A stretch of 45,855 bases of DNA from Actinomycetes bacterium (GCA_021791845.1 JAJYVT010000022.1:1-45855), one strand, 5' to 3'. Shown: positions 7,344-16,493, counted from the first letter of the stretch. A program made the numbers and translations. Notes: a model not told the origin generated them from the sequence alone.

Positions 7344-8942
7344 TCAGAGCCGCTCGCCGAAGGTGCCCGGCGTCGGCAGGTGCCACTCGCGCCCGCGCAC
7401 GGTCTCGACGTACTCGGGCCAGGGCAGGTCGACCGGAGCGTCGAAGTCCCGGTCGAGCAACGGCGGCATCCAGCCGTCACCCCCCACACCTCCGCCCGTC
7501 CGGCGGTCGAACTCCTCCTTGGCGGCGGCGAGGAAGGCCGGCTCGGTGAGGAGGTCGACCAGCGTGTTGGCCACGGTGCGGCCCGCCGTCTCCCAGGTGG
7601 GGTCGATCGCCGCCGGCAGCCCGTTCAGCGCGTTGTTGGACCAGTGCGCCCACCCCGCCGGGGCGCGCAGGAGGGGCTTCGCCGTGTACAGGCGGACGGT
7701 CGGCGCGTGCCAGGTGTACTCGACGTAGTCGTCGGACGTGAAGTTCTTCTGCCACTCGGGGAGCCCACGGCGGAACCGCCGCTCCTCCTCCTCGGGTGGG
7801 GTGAGCTCCTGCGCCTCGGCGGTGAACGGGTCGTCCATCGGCTCGACGTCGCAGGACCGCTGGATCTCGCGGGCGAACGCCCGGGCGTCGTCGCCGAAGG
7901 CGGGCGGCCCGACCAGCTCGAGGTTCCGGTAGGTGAGATCGGCCATGACGTGGTTGGTCAGCCCGACGCGGGTCTTGGTCACCCACCGGACGCTCACCAC
8001 GCAGTTCGTCACCGCCGCTGCGTGGCGGGCGTTCGCCTCGAGCACCGTGGAGAGCTGTTTCTGGATCTCGAGCTGCGGCGACCGCCAGGAGTACTGGACC
8101 TGGGCGATGCGCGGGGAGAGGTTGTCGGAGGTGGCCTGCCCCCCCACCATGAGGAACTCGTTCATGGTCCACGTCCCGGTGTGCGGGAACATGTTCTCCT
8201 TCGTGTACTTGGTCGTCGTGTACATGAGGGTCGCCGCGTCCAGCGCCCCCGGTGAGCGCGGGATCGTGTGCGACCGCCCGGGCGTGGCGAGGAGCCCCGG
8301 GTCGCCCCATGGGGCGTCGAAGCACTCGAAGGTGAAGATGCAGCTCCAGTACGAGCCGCACTGGGTGTCCCAGACCGTGGTGTTGGTCAGCATCGGGTGG
8401 TAGCTGATGGCCGCGTCGAGGTCGTCGTAGTAGCCCTTCGCCGCGTGCACCGGCTTGGACCCGCAGACCTTCTCGGCGGGCTCGCCGAAGAAGACGAGCG
8501 TGCCCTCGATGCCGTGCTCCTCCATGGCCCGCTTGGCGGCGAGCACCCCGCACAGCGCGCCCACCCCGAGGGCGGAGTGGGGATCGGTGTGCCCGGGAGC
8601 CCAGGGGTGCAGACCCTCGCGGGGTGCCCGGTGAGGCACGACCTGCTGGGAGTTCCCCGGGACCGCGTCGTACTCGGCATAGCACCCGATGACCGGCCCC
8701 TTGCTCCCCCAACGGGCGGCAAAGGCCGTCGGCATCCCGCCTGAGCCCACTTCGACGTCGAACCCCTCGCGTCGGAGCAGTTCGACGTAGGCGGCGGCGG
8801 ACCGGTACTCCCGCCAGGCGGTCTCGGCGTAGTCGAAGATCTGCAGGTGGAACGCCGACAGCTCACCGCGGGTGCGGTCGATCCAGTCCTGGGCACTGGC
8901 CTTGGCCGCCGTCATCTTGACCGGCACGTTCAACTCCGCCAC
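7344..8942 (-). CDS. M20 family amidohydrolase, AbgB-like (p-aminobenzoyl-glutamate hydrolase subunit B type)
   Basis: 532 aa from GTG 8942, chosen because a run of six G lies about 5 nt upstream; the open frame continues into the divergent promoter but that part is not protein-like. It has the AbgB layout: CYAEYDAVPG near 88-95, PGHTDPHSALG near 116-126, FFGEPAEKVCGSKP near 151-164, and YHPM at 181. The family usually has GH-x-CGH at the second metal motif; here the Cys-Gly is replaced by Asp-Pro (GHTDPHS), an unusual ligand set. It should hydrolyse an amide bond in an N-acyl amino acid or dipeptide-like substrate. It is the first gene after the LacI-regulated promoter. Confidence 0.88.
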   Translation of the reverse strand: MAELNVPVKMTAAKASAQDWIDRTRGELSAFHLQIFDYAETAWREYRSAAAYVELLRREGFDVEVGSGGMPTAFAARWGSKGPVIGCYAEYDAVPGNSQQVVPHRAPREGLHPWAPGHTDPHSALGVGALCGVLAAKRAMEEHGIEGTLVFFGEPAEKVCGSKPVHAAKGYYDDLDAAISYHPMLTNTTVWDTQCGSYWSCIFTFECFDAPWGDPGLLATPGRSHTIPRSPGALDAATLMYTTTKYTKENMFPHTGTWTMNEFLMVGGQATSDNLSPRIAQVQYSWRSPQLEIQKQLSTVLEANARHAAAVTNCVVSVRWVTKTRVGLTNHVMADLTYRNLELVGPPAFGDDARAFAREIQRSCDVEPMDDPFTAEAQELTPPEEEERRFRRGLPEWQKNFTSDDYVEYTWHAPTVRLYTAKPLLRAPAGWAHWSNNALNGLPAAIDPTWETAGRTVANTLVDLLTEPAFLAAAKEEFDRRTGGGVGGDGWMPPLLDRDFDAPVDLPWPEYVETVRGREWHLPTPGTFGERL

Positions 8943-8959
8943 GCGGGCCCCCCTTTCGG

Positions 8960-8994
8960 CAGCGTGCGCCGGAGCCCAAGGCAGGCGCACGCTG
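8960..8994 (-). other. 11-bp leader hairpin before the AbgB-like gene
   Basis: A perfect 11-bp inverted repeat (8960-8970 with 8984-8994) with a 13-nt loop lies in the predicted 5' leader, between the promoter and the G-rich ribosome site at about 8948-8953. It could affect message stability or ribosome access. There is no T-run, so it is not a typical terminator. Confidence 0.6.
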
Positions 8995-9002
8995 AAGGCG
9001 CT

Positions 9003-9031
9003 ACTGTGCCAAACGATTGGTACGACGTCAA
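9003..9031 (-). promoter_or_regulatory. promoter with embedded LacI-type operator
   Basis: On the minus strand there is a -35 TTGACG (9026-9031), a 17-bp spacer and a -10-like CACAGT (9003-9008). The dyad GTGCCAAACGATTGGTAC (9006-9023) fills the spacer and the edge of the -10. Its halves match at 7 of 9 positions around a central CpG, the hallmark of LacI/GalR-family operators. Bound repressor would block RNA polymerase directly. The likely regulator is the LacI-type protein encoded divergently at 9127; the target is the catabolic cluster to the left. Confidence 0.75.
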
Positions 9032-9126
9032 GCGACCGGACCCGGCGGCCATCCGTGCGCGCCCGCCGGACACGTAGTACCACCTCGTGCCATGAGGCAA
9101 AGGTTCAAGGACGGAAGCGTGGGCCC

Positions 9127-10200
9127 GTGGCGCAGCGGATGACGATGACGCAGCTGGCGGAGCTGGCCGGCCTGGACGTCTCCACCGTGTCACGCGCCCT
9201 CCGGGGGGACGCACGGCGGGTGTCCGCGGCGACGATCGTCCGGGTGCAGCAGCTGGCGCTCAGTGTCGGGTTCCTGCCGGACGCCAATGCGGCCAGCCTC
9301 CGAAGCCGGCGCTCGCACGTCATCGGGATGCTCGTCCCGGACCTCACCGACGTGGTGCTGGCGAACCTGTTCGAGGCCGTGAGCACCGCCGCCAACGCCG
9401 AGGGCTACCTGGCCATCGTCGCCTCCACGCGGGTGGCGCCGAGGCGCCGGCGCGCCGCGGTGCACAACTTCCTGTCACGGCGGGTCGACGGCGTCATCGT
9501 TGCGGATGCAACGCTCCAGGACGCCGCACCCGAGGGGCTCGCCGAGTCCGGCACGCCCTTCGTCATGGCCCTGCGCTCCGGCGGGTCGCACCCGAGCGTG
9601 GTGGTCGACGACGTGGTCGGCGGCCGGCTGGCCGCCGACCACCTGCTCGGCGGCGGGCACCGGTCCCTCTGCGTCGTGGGCGGCCCGCGCAACGTCAGCA
9701 CCGTGAGGGGGCGGGTCCGCGGCTTTGTCGAGGCGTGCCGCGGCGGCGGTGTCACGGTCGGGGCCACGGCCGTCCGCTACGGGGTCTTCGGGGCGGAGGG
9801 GGGCTACCGTTCGATGCGCCAGCTGCTGGAGGACGGCCAGCGTCCGAGCGCGGTGTTCGCCGTGAACGACTACAACGCGATCGGGGCTGCCCGTGCGCTC
9901 CGCGAGTACGGCGCGGTGGTGGGGCGCGACGTCGCCCTGGTCGGGTACAACGACATCTCGATCGGCCGCTTCCTCGAGACTCCGCTCACGACGATCCGGG
10001 TCGACCACGGCGCCCTCGCCCGGGAGGTCGTCCAGCTGCTCCTCCGATGCGTCAACGGTGAGGACGCCGTGTCGGTGCAGATCCAGCCCGAGCTCGTCGT
10101 CCGAGCGTCCTCGGAGGTCGACGGCAGCCGGACCGGGAGCGCCGATCAGCCGGCGCCGGCGCCGGCGGCGCGCCGGGCGAAGATCCCGAGCAACTCGTAG
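9127..10200 (+). CDS. LacI-family transcriptional regulator
   Basis: 357 aa from GTG 9127 (GGAAG 9 nt upstream); an in-frame ATG lies at 9139. The N-terminal helix-turn-helix is complete ([19 protein letters not shown]), followed by the hinge helix region and a periplasmic-binding-protein-like effector domain ([59 protein letters not shown]). It is divergent from the amidohydrolase/ABC cluster and a matching operator lies in between, so it most likely represses that cluster and responds to a pathway compound. The last ~20 residues are a Pro/Ala/Arg tail that overlaps the 3' end of the convergent agmatinase gene by 55 nt. Confidence 0.95.
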   Translation: MAQRMTMTQLAELAGLDVSTVSRALRGDARRVSAATIVRVQQLALSVGFLPDANAASLRSRRSHVIGMLVPDLTDVVLANLFEAVSTAANAEGYLAIVASTRVAPRRRRAAVHNFLSRRVDGVIVADATLQDAAPEGLAESGTPFVMALRSGGSHPSVVVDDVVGGRLAADHLLGGGHRSLCVVGGPRNVSTVRGRVRGFVEACRGGGVTVGATAVRYGVFGAEGGYRSMRQLLEDGQRPSAVFAVNDYNAIGAARALREYGAVVGRDVALVGYNDISIGRFLETPLTTIRVDHGALAREVVQLLLRCVNGEDAVSVQIQPELVVRASSEVDGSRTGSADQPAPAPAARRAKIPSNS

Positions 10201-11108
10201 ACGACGTTGGCGGCGGCGAGGGCGGTGAGCTCGGCATGGTCGTAGGCAGGCGCCACCTCGACCACGTCCGCTCCCACCAGGTGCACCGGCTCGAGCCCGC
10301 GCAGGATGAGCTGCAGCTCCCGGCTCGTGAGGCCCCCAGGCTCGGGCGTCCCCGTCCCGGGGGCGTGGGCGGGATCGAGGACGTCGATGTCGATGCTGAT
10401 GTAGACGGGCCGGTCACCGACGCGCTGGCGGATGCGGGAGACGGCCGCCTCCACGCCGCCGGTCGCGACGTCCACCGTGCTGACGGTGGCGAACCCGAGC
10501 TGCGCGTCCTCGACCAGGTCGTCGGGGGTGTAGAGCGGTCCGCGGATGCCCACGTGGGCCGAGGCGTCCAATGCCAGCACGCCTTCCTCGACAGCTCGGC
10601 GGAACGGCGTCCCGTGCGTATAGGGGGCGTCGAAGTACGTGTCCCAGGTGTCGAGGTGCGCGTCAAAGTGCACCAGCGCGACCGGGCCGTGGCGTGCCGC
10701 CGTGGCACGCAGGAGCGGGAGCGCGATGGTGTGGTCGCCGCCGATCGCCACCAGGTGGTCGGCCCTCTGCAGCAGCTCGCTGGCCGTGGACTCGATCGAG
10801 GCGATGGCCTCGGCGATCGAGAAGGGGTTGGCGGCCGCGTCCCCGGCGTCGGCGACCTGGTGGACCGTCCACGGCTGGACCTCGAGGAAGGGATGGTAGG
10901 GACGGAGGAGCTTCGACCCGGCCCGGACCGCAGACGGCCCGAAGCGTGCACCTGGTCGGTACGACACACCGGCGTCGAACGGCACGCCGAGGACCGCGAC
11001 CGCCGCCCGCTCCACCTCCTCGAGGCGGGGCAGCCGGGCGAAGGTGTCGGGTCCCGCAAAGCGCGGGATACGTCGGGCGTCGGGCGGTCCGATGGGGGGT
11101 TGGCTCAT
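10146..11108 (-). CDS. agmatinase / ureohydrolase family protein
   Basis: 320 aa. It starts at ATG 11108 behind a near-perfect GGGAGGA spaced 5 nt. The binuclear Mn ligands of the arginase-agmatinase family are intact: His126 in GGDHT, Asp149/His151/Asp153 in FDAHLD, and Asp240/Asp242 in [10 protein letters not shown]. It hydrolyses a guanidino group, releasing urea; agmatine, guanidinobutyrate or a related guanidino acid are all possible and cannot be separated by eye. It is divergent from the YtcJ-like amidohydrolase gene and converges on the LacI gene with a 55-nt overlap. If agmatine is the substrate, the product putrescine links it to the polyamine-type decarboxylase at 16526-17692. Confidence 0.92.
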   Translation of the reverse strand: MSQPPIGPPDARRIPRFAGPDTFARLPRLEEVERAAVAVLGVPFDAGVSYRPGARFGPSAVRAGSKLLRPYHPFLEVQPWTVHQVADAGDAAANPFSIAEAIASIESTASELLQRADHLVAIGGDHTIALPLLRATAARHGPVALVHFDAHLDTWDTYFDAPYTHGTPFRRAVEEGVLALDASAHVGIRGPLYTPDDLVEDAQLGFATVSTVDVATGGVEAAVSRIRQRVGDRPVYISIDIDVLDPAHAPGTGTPEPGGLTSRELQLILRGLEPVHLVGADVVEVAPAYDHAELTALAAANVVYELLGIFARRAAGAGAG

Positions 11109-11269
11109 GTGCGTCCTCCCGGGTCGAGGGACGGGAATCTACTACAGTCACGCCGCCGTCAGACCCGGCGCGCGGGCGGCGCCGCGCCGCTTCGTGGCGT
11201 CGCAACGGCGATCGTGCGGGACACCGGCGTGTCCATCGCGGCGGGTTCGGATAGGAGCAAGGAGGACTG
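11109..11269. promoter_or_regulatory. divergent promoter region, agmatinase / YtcJ-like gene
   Basis: On the minus strand TAGATT (plus 11136-11141) is a plausible -10 for the agmatinase gene, with a weak TCTGAC 16 bp upstream. On the plus side, GGACAC (11219-11224) and GTGTCC (11229-11234) form a 6-bp dyad with a 4-nt centre about 35 nt before the YtcJ start, a possible operator. AAGGAGG lies 4 nt before ATG 11270. Confidence 0.45.
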
Positions 11270-12919
11270 ATGAGCGATCCTGTGGTCTTCACGGGTGGCC
11301 CGATCGAGACGTTCGACGACGGGCCCGAGCCCGAGGCGGTGCTGGTCGAGGACGGCGCGGTCCACGCGCTCGGCACCACGTCGGACTGCGAGGCTGCCGC
11401 GACGTCGAGCCCGCGGCGAGTGGACCTGGAAGGCCGTACCCTCGTCCCCGGCTTCGTGGACGCGCACATGCACCTGCTCCTGCACGGCTGCCGGCTCGAC
11501 TGGGCCGACCTGTCGGGCGCGAGGAGCATCGAGGACATCGTGCGGCTCCTGAGGGACTACGCCGATGCACACCCCGGCGTCGCTTCGATCGACGGCTACG
11601 GGTACGACCAGACCGTCCTGGCCGAGGGGCGCCACCCCACGGCGGTCGACCTCGACCGCGTCGACCGGGCCCGGCCCGTCTCCGTCCAGCACATCAGCGG
11701 GCACGGCTACGTCGTGAACTCGGCCGTGATGCGCAACCTCGGCATCTCGGCCTCGACCCCGACGCCGAGCGGCGGGCGCATCGACCGCGGGGAGGCGGGG
11801 GAACCCACCGGGCTCTTCTTCGACTCGGCGTGCGACCTGCTCACCGGAGAAGGTGGCGTCAAGATCCGGAACCACGGACCGAACTTCCACCTGCCCATGA
11901 CGCCGGAGGACCGGCGGCGGCGGTTCGACCTCGCCCAGGAGTCCTTCCTTTCGGTGGGTGTCACCACGGTCTGCGACGCCCAGGTCAGCTCCCGCGAGCT
12001 CATGGCGTACCTCCAGGCGCGTGACGAGGGCTCGCTGCTGCTCAGGACGCACATGCTCCTCCTGTCGAGCGGGCTCGAGCACCTGCGGGAGATCGGGCTG
12101 TCCTCCACGGTGGGGAACGAGCGGCTCGAGATCTCGGGTGTCAAGTTCTACGCAGACGGCTCGGTCCTGGCACGGACCGCCTTCCTGGCCGGCGAGTGCT
12201 GCGGCCACGCGCCGGGCGCCGGGCGCGGCGACGACGGCTACCTGTACCACGAGCCCCAGGAGCTGCACGACCTCCTGGTCGAGGCCCAGCGCCTCGGGCT
12301 CGCCACCGCGACCCACTCCCAGGGAAGCGTGCCCATCGGCATGGTCCTCGACGCGATCGCCGCCGGCCGAGCGCAGAGCCCGCGCCCGGGCGTCGTCCAC
12401 CGCATCGAGCACTGCGGCTTCCCCACCGACGAGCAGATCGCCCGCATGGCGCAGCTCGGGGTCGTCCCCGTGCCCCAGCCCGTGCAGCTGCACGAGCACG
12501 CCGACGAGATCGTGGAGGATCTCGGGCCGATCGGAGCCCGCTTCTACCCCTACGGCGCCTTCCAGCGTGCCGGACTGCCGGTCGTCATCAGCTCGGACGC
12601 GCCGGTGACCGACCCCAACCCCTTGCGGGCGGCGTGGGCGGCGATCACGCGGGAGACCGTCTCGGGCGCCGTCGCCGGGGAGGACTTCCGGATCGACCGC
12701 ACGACGGCGCTCGCCGGCCTGACGCGCTCGCCCGCGGCGCTGCTCGGACGCCGCGACGTGGGGGTGATCGCACCGGGAGCGGCGGCGGACCTCGTCCTGC
12801 TGGACGACAACCCGATGACGGCGGACGTCGGCGCGCTCCCGAGGATCGGCGTCACCGAGACGTGGATCGGAGGTGCGCTCGCATGGGCCGCCGACGGGAG
12901 GGCGGGGCTCACAGACTGA
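11270..12919 (+). CDS. YtcJ-like metal-dependent amidohydrolase
   Basis: 549 aa, typical for the YtcJ group of the amidohydrolase superfamily. It starts at ATG 11270 with AAGGAGG at ideal spacing. Motifs: VPGFVDAHMH with metal His66 and His68, GVKFYADGSV, ATHSQGSV, RIEHCGF, SSDAPVTDPNP, and the C-terminal beta-sandwich return GVIAPGAAADLVLLDDNP. Members hydrolyse C-N bonds in varied amides and imides, and the physiological substrate is generally unknown. The 3' end overlaps the convergent isochorismatase-like gene by 11 nt. Its position between an agmatinase and an isochorismatase-like hydrolase again points to nitrogen-compound catabolism. Confidence 0.9.
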   Translation: MSDPVVFTGGPIETFDDGPEPEAVLVEDGAVHALGTTSDCEAAATSSPRRVDLEGRTLVPGFVDAHMHLLLHGCRLDWADLSGARSIEDIVRLLRDYADAHPGVASIDGYGYDQTVLAEGRHPTAVDLDRVDRARPVSVQHISGHGYVVNSAVMRNLGISASTPTPSGGRIDRGEAGEPTGLFFDSACDLLTGEGGVKIRNHGPNFHLPMTPEDRRRRFDLAQESFLSVGVTTVCDAQVSSRELMAYLQARDEGSLLLRTHMLLLSSGLEHLREIGLSSTVGNERLEISGVKFYADGSVLARTAFLAGECCGHAPGAGRGDDGYLYHEPQELHDLLVEAQRLGLATATHSQGSVPIGMVLDAIAAGRAQSPRPGVVHRIEHCGFPTDEQIARMAQLGVVPVPQPVQLHEHADEIVEDLGPIGARFYPYGAFQRAGLPVVISSDAPVTDPNPLRAAWAAITRETVSGAVAGEDFRIDRTTALAGLTRSPAALLGRRDVGVIAPGAAADLVLLDDNPMTADVGALPRIGVTETWIGGALAWAADGRAGLTD

Positions 12920-13496
12920 AGCCGGGCGGGTCCCCGAGATCGGGGTTCGACCGGAAGAAGGCACGCGTGGCGGGCACCGTCCGGAGCCAGTCGTAGACGA
13001 GCTCCTTCGCCGAGACCAGCTCGACGCGGGCGCGCTCCATCCGTCCGAGTCCGTTCCGATGGGCGGCGCCGGGCGAGTACAGGGCGTCGTGCACGGCGAC
13101 CACGCGTTTTCCCCGCTCCTGTAGCCCCAGCGCCGAGTGGGCGACGCAGACGTCCGTCTCCAGCCCGACGAGGATCGTGGTGCCCGCCGCCGTCGCCTCG
13201 ATCGCCGCCAGGATCTCGGGATTGGCATCGCACCCGAACGTCCATTTCGGGAGCACCGGTGCGTCCTTCGGCAGCGCGCCACGGATCACCGCGGCCGTCT
13301 CCCCGTGCACCGACGCGTCCTCCTCGGTCACGACGACGGGCACACCGAGGCGGGAGGCCACGGCGACGAGCCACGCGGCGCGCCCGAACATCTCGTGCAA
13401 CGCGGCAGCGTCGACGTCCGCCCGCTCCGGCGGGTAGAACCGCTGCTGCGCGTCGATGACGAGCATCATCGAGGACTGGACGTCGATCAGCGGCAA
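12909..13496 (-). CDS. isochorismatase-like cysteine hydrolase
   Basis: 195 aa with the Asp15 (LVIDAQQRF), Lys84 (LPKWTFG) and Cys117 (GLETDVCVAHSA) triad typical of the nicotinamidase/isochorismatase-like hydrolases, all intact. The start chosen is TTG 13496 because GAGGTGGGGG lies about 6 nt upstream and the length then matches the family. An ATG at 13541 would add 15 residues without a ribosome site. It probably hydrolyses a small amide or carbamate. The 3' end overlaps the YtcJ-like gene by 11 nt. Confidence 0.88.
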   Translation of the reverse strand: MPLIDVQSSMMLVIDAQQRFYPPERADVDAAALHEMFGRAAWLVAVASRLGVPVVVTEEDASVHGETAAVIRGALPKDAPVLPKWTFGCDANPEILAAIEATAAGTTILVGLETDVCVAHSALGLQERGKRVVAVHDALYSPGAAHRNGLGRMERARVELVSAKELVYDWLRTVPATRAFFRSNPDLGDPPGFSL

Positions 13497-13642
13497 CGCG
13501 CACCCCCACCTCGTGACCTGAACCGCTCGACCCGGGACCATAGCCGTCGAAGGCGAAGCCGATCGCAGGCTCGGGCCGGCGCGCGCAGGCCGTGGGCGCG
13601 CCCGCGGCGCGCGTGCCGCCCCTGGGCGCGGGGCACCCCGGT

Positions 13643-13655
13643 TACCCTCGGTGGA
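13643..13655 (+). promoter_or_regulatory. leaderless-type -10 before MFS gene
   Basis: TACCCT (13643-13648) followed by exactly six bases and then ATG 13655 is the spacing expected when transcription starts at the A of the start codon, common in actinobacteria. A rival start, GTG 13682 with GGGAGGGAG before it, cannot be excluded. Confidence 0.5.
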
Positions 13656-15196
13656 TGCGCTCGATCGGGAGGGAGCGGGCCGTGGCGCCCGCCGACGGGG
13701 TGTGGGCGCCGGCGCGCCGGCCCCTCACGGTCGGGCTCGTGCTCGCCGTCACCGTCGTCGCCTTCGAGGCGTTGGCGGTGGCGACCGTCCTGCCGATCGT
13801 GAGCCGCGAGCTCGGGGATCTGCGGCTCTACGGCTGGGTGTTCAGCGCCTTCCTGCTGGCGAGCCTGCTCGGGATCGCCGTCGCCGGCACGATCGCCGAC
13901 CGCGGGCCCCTACAGGGCCCCATGCTCGCCGGCCTGGCGCTCTTCGCGGCCGGGCTCGTCGTCGGGGGCACGGCACCCGACATGCCGGTGCTCGTCGGCG
14001 GGCGCGCCCTCCAGGGACTGGGCGCCGGCGTGGTCCCCGCCGTGGCCTACGTCGCCATCTCCCGCGGGTACCCCGACCGGACCCGGCCGCGGATGTTCGC
14101 CGTCCTGTCGACCGCCTGGGTCGTTCCCGGCCTGATCGGGCCGGCCGCGGCCGCGGTCGTCGCCACCCAGGTCGGGTGGCGATGGGTGTTCCTCGGTCTT
14201 CTGCCGCTCGTGGGCGTGGCCGGGCTCCTCGCCGTGCTGGCGCTGCGCCACGTGCCGCCACCCGACCACGCGCGCCACGCCCACGTCCCGTACCTTCCGG
14301 TGGTCGGCGTGATCGCCGGCGCCGCGGTAGCCCTCGGCTCGGCCACCGAGGGCGACGTCCCGGTCGTCGTCGTCGGGCTGGCATGCGGCATCGCTCTCTT
14401 GGGGCTGTCGTTGCGCAGGCTCACCCCGCCCGGGACGCTACGGGCGGCGCCGGGGCTCCCTGCCACCGTCCTCACCAGGGGGCTCATGACCTTCGCCTTC
14501 TACGCCGCCGAGGCGTACGTGCCGTACGCGCTCACCACCGTCCGCCACTCGGCGCCCACCCTGGCCGCGCTCGCCCTCGTCGCCAGCACGCTCACGTGGA
14601 CGGCCGGCTCGTGGACCCAGGCCCGCTACGTGCGGCGCGTCGGCCCTCGGCGGCTCGTGCGGATCGGCGCGGCCGTCACCCTGCTCGGGCTGGCGGCGAT
14701 GGGGGCGGCACTCCTGCCGGCGGTGCCGGCGGCCGCCGGCGTGCTCGCATGGGGCGTCGCCGGGGGCGGGATGGGCCTGGCCTACGCCCCCCTCTCGGTG
14801 ACGACCCTCGACCGTGCCGCGCCGGGAGAGGCAGGCAAGGCGACGTCGGCCCTGCAGCTGTGCGACGTGCTGGGCCAGGCGCTCGGCACGGGCGGGGCCG
14901 GGGCCCTGGTGGTGGCTGCGGTCGCGACGGGCCTCGGCCACCGGGTGGGAGTGGGCCTCGCCTTCGGGCTGGGCGCGGTCCTCGGGCTCGGCGCCTTGGT
15001 GCTCGGCCGCCGGCTCCCGGCCCGGCTCCGGGGAGAGGCCCACGCCGCCGAGCTCGCAGGCGTCGCCGCAGACGGAGCCGCGGACGGAGCAGTGGCCGCG
15101 GCCGAGCGGGCAGCCGACCGCTCCGTCGAGGTTCGACCGGTGGTGTCGGGCGTCACGATGCCCGGGCGGCCACCGCCTCCCGGGCGCGGGCGATGA
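13655..15196 (+). CDS. MFS transporter (drug-efflux type)
   Basis: 513 aa from ATG 13655 (leaderless spacing), or 504 aa from GTG 13682 with a good ribosome site. About 12-14 hydrophobic segments are visible. The loop after segment 2 is GTIADRGPLQG, and VPAVAYVAISRGYPDRTRPR follows segment 4, as in drug:H+ antiporters. The start region VGLVLAVTVVAFEALAVATVLPIVSREL matches the first helix and the conserved segment of EmrB/QacA-like exporters. The substrate is unknown. The C-terminus is an Ala/Arg/Pro-rich tail of ~55 residues that overlaps the 3' end of the DUF3326 gene by 44 nt. Confidence 0.9.
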   Translation: MRSIGRERAVAPADGVWAPARRPLTVGLVLAVTVVAFEALAVATVLPIVSRELGDLRLYGWVFSAFLLASLLGIAVAGTIADRGPLQGPMLAGLALFAAGLVVGGTAPDMPVLVGGRALQGLGAGVVPAVAYVAISRGYPDRTRPRMFAVLSTAWVVPGLIGPAAAAVVATQVGWRWVFLGLLPLVGVAGLLAVLALRHVPPPDHARHAHVPYLPVVGVIAGAAVALGSATEGDVPVVVVGLACGIALLGLSLRRLTPPGTLRAAPGLPATVLTRGLMTFAFYAAEAYVPYALTTVRHSAPTLAALALVASTLTWTAGSWTQARYVRRVGPRRLVRIGAAVTLLGLAAMGAALLPAVPAAAGVLAWGVAGGGMGLAYAPLSVTTLDRAAPGEAGKATSALQLCDVLGQALGTGGAGALVVAAVATGLGHRVGVGLAFGLGAVLGLGALVLGRRLPARLRGEAHAAELAGVAADGAADGAVAAAERAADRSVEVRPVVSGVTMPGRPPPPGRGR

Positions 15197-16493
15197 CGAC
15201 CCGGGTGTCGGCGATCGGCCGTCGCACCACCGACGGGTCGATGCCGGTCCGGAGCGCCGCCAGCACCCCCACCGCCTCCCAGTAGTTGTCGACAACCAGG
15301 AGCTGCCCGCGCCGCCAGGGGAGCCGGTGCAGGTCGTTGTGGAGGATGTTGCGGTTCTCCCGCACGGCGATGACCGGGATCCCCTGCTCCAGGGCGGCCA
15401 GGGTCGGGACGCCGATGGCCCCGTCCGGGATCACGAGGGCCGAGACGTGCTCGGCCGCGAGCTCGTCCTCTGCCGGCCGCCCGGCCACCGGCACCAGCTG
15501 CGGGCTGCGCTGGAGCCCCTTGAGCACGCACACGAAGAAGGCGGTCGAGATGGCCTCCGCCGCCATCCTCGGGTCCACGACCCCGGCGTCGAGGTCCTCG
15601 ACCTCCTTCGACTCGAGCATGGGCGAGTGCGCCGTCGGCACGTCGTACATGCTCGAGACGGCGTGGGTGAAGATGGCCTCGGCGCCGCCCCAGGGGTTCA
15701 CCATCGCGCCGCGTGCCTTGTAGTAGTCGAGGTGGAAGTTGATGGGCACCTCGACCTGCGTGGACAACGCCACCGCGTCGTAGGCGCCCCGCCGGTCGTC
15801 GAGCACGTCGAGCAGCGCGTCGAGCTCGGTGACCTCACCCACGGCCCGACCCGACCCGGTGAAGCGCGACCGCAGCCGGACGCGCGGCTCCACCTCGACC
15901 ACGTCCGTGACGTCCAACCCGAACGACACGCGCGCCGCGCTGACCGAGTTGACGGCGGCGTCGACGTACTTCTGGAGGTCGTGCCGGTCGATCACCACGA
16001 GAACCCGGTTGGCCCGGACGCGCCGCAGGGCGACGGCACCGGTCATCATGCGGGCGATCACGCTGCCTTCCACGTAGAGCGCGTTGGGCGGCAGCTCCAT
16101 GATGTCCGAGGCGTTGACGACGTTGGGATGGGTCACCAAGGTGTCGACGACCGAGGCTGCGAGCGCCGCCACCGGCATGGCATCGCCAGCGTGCCCGCCG
16201 ATCTCCGAGCCGATGCCGGTCGGCACCAGCAGCACGACGTTGAACGACCGGGTGTCCTCGGCCGGCCGCTGCCGGACCTCGAAGATGGACTGCACGGCTC
16301 CCAGGTCGTGCGCGCCATCGCCCTCGATCACGCCCACCTCGCACGACCACCGGCCCCGGTCCGACGCAGCGACGGCAAAGCGGACCGGCACCTCGCCGGG
16401 GGACAGGCGCTTGCGCACCTCGCGCTCGACCTCGGCCAGCAGGTGGTCCGACCGCGGTGCGGGAATTGCCATCTCTCGTTCACTGATGTGCAT
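15153..16493 (-). CDS. DUF3326 family protein
   Basis: 446 aa. It starts at ATG 16493 with GAGGA 4 nt upstream; ATG 16472 is an alternative. I recognise the DUF3326 signature: VPTGIGSEIGGHAGDA (90-105), THPNVVN (121-127) and NALYVEGS (137-144), with later VNPWGGAEAIFTHAVS and a C-terminal AALEQGIPVIAVREN. The family is, as far as I know, biochemically uncharacterised. The Gly-rich N-terminal motif and the C-terminal half suggest a nucleotide- or dinucleotide-binding enzyme. It follows the PLP decarboxylase by 32 nt on the same strand, so the two form an operon and may act on the same metabolite. Its 3' end overlaps the convergent MFS gene by 44 nt. Confidence 0.85.
   Translation of the reverse strand: MHISEREMAIPAPRSDHLLAEVEREVRKRLSPGEVPVRFAVAASDRGRWSCEVGVIEGDGAHDLGAVQSIFEVRQRPAEDTRSFNVVLLVPTGIGSEIGGHAGDAMPVAALAASVVDTLVTHPNVVNASDIMELPPNALYVEGSVIARMMTGAVALRRVRANRVLVVIDRHDLQKYVDAAVNSVSAARVSFGLDVTDVVEVEPRVRLRSRFTGSGRAVGEVTELDALLDVLDDRRGAYDAVALSTQVEVPINFHLDYYKARGAMVNPWGGAEAIFTHAVSSMYDVPTAHSPMLESKEVEDLDAGVVDPRMAAEAISTAFFVCVLKGLQRSPQLVPVAGRPAEDELAAEHVSALVIPDGAIGVPTLAALEQGIPVIAVRENRNILHNDLHRLPWRRGQLLVVDNYWEAVGVLAALRTGIDPSVVRRPIADTRVVIARAREAVAARAS

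Noticed and set aside
9083-9097. Second operator (CCTCGTGC/CATGAGG dyad) near the LacI start
   Set aside because: The symmetry is imperfect and does not match the strong operator at 9006-9023; kept out as too weak.
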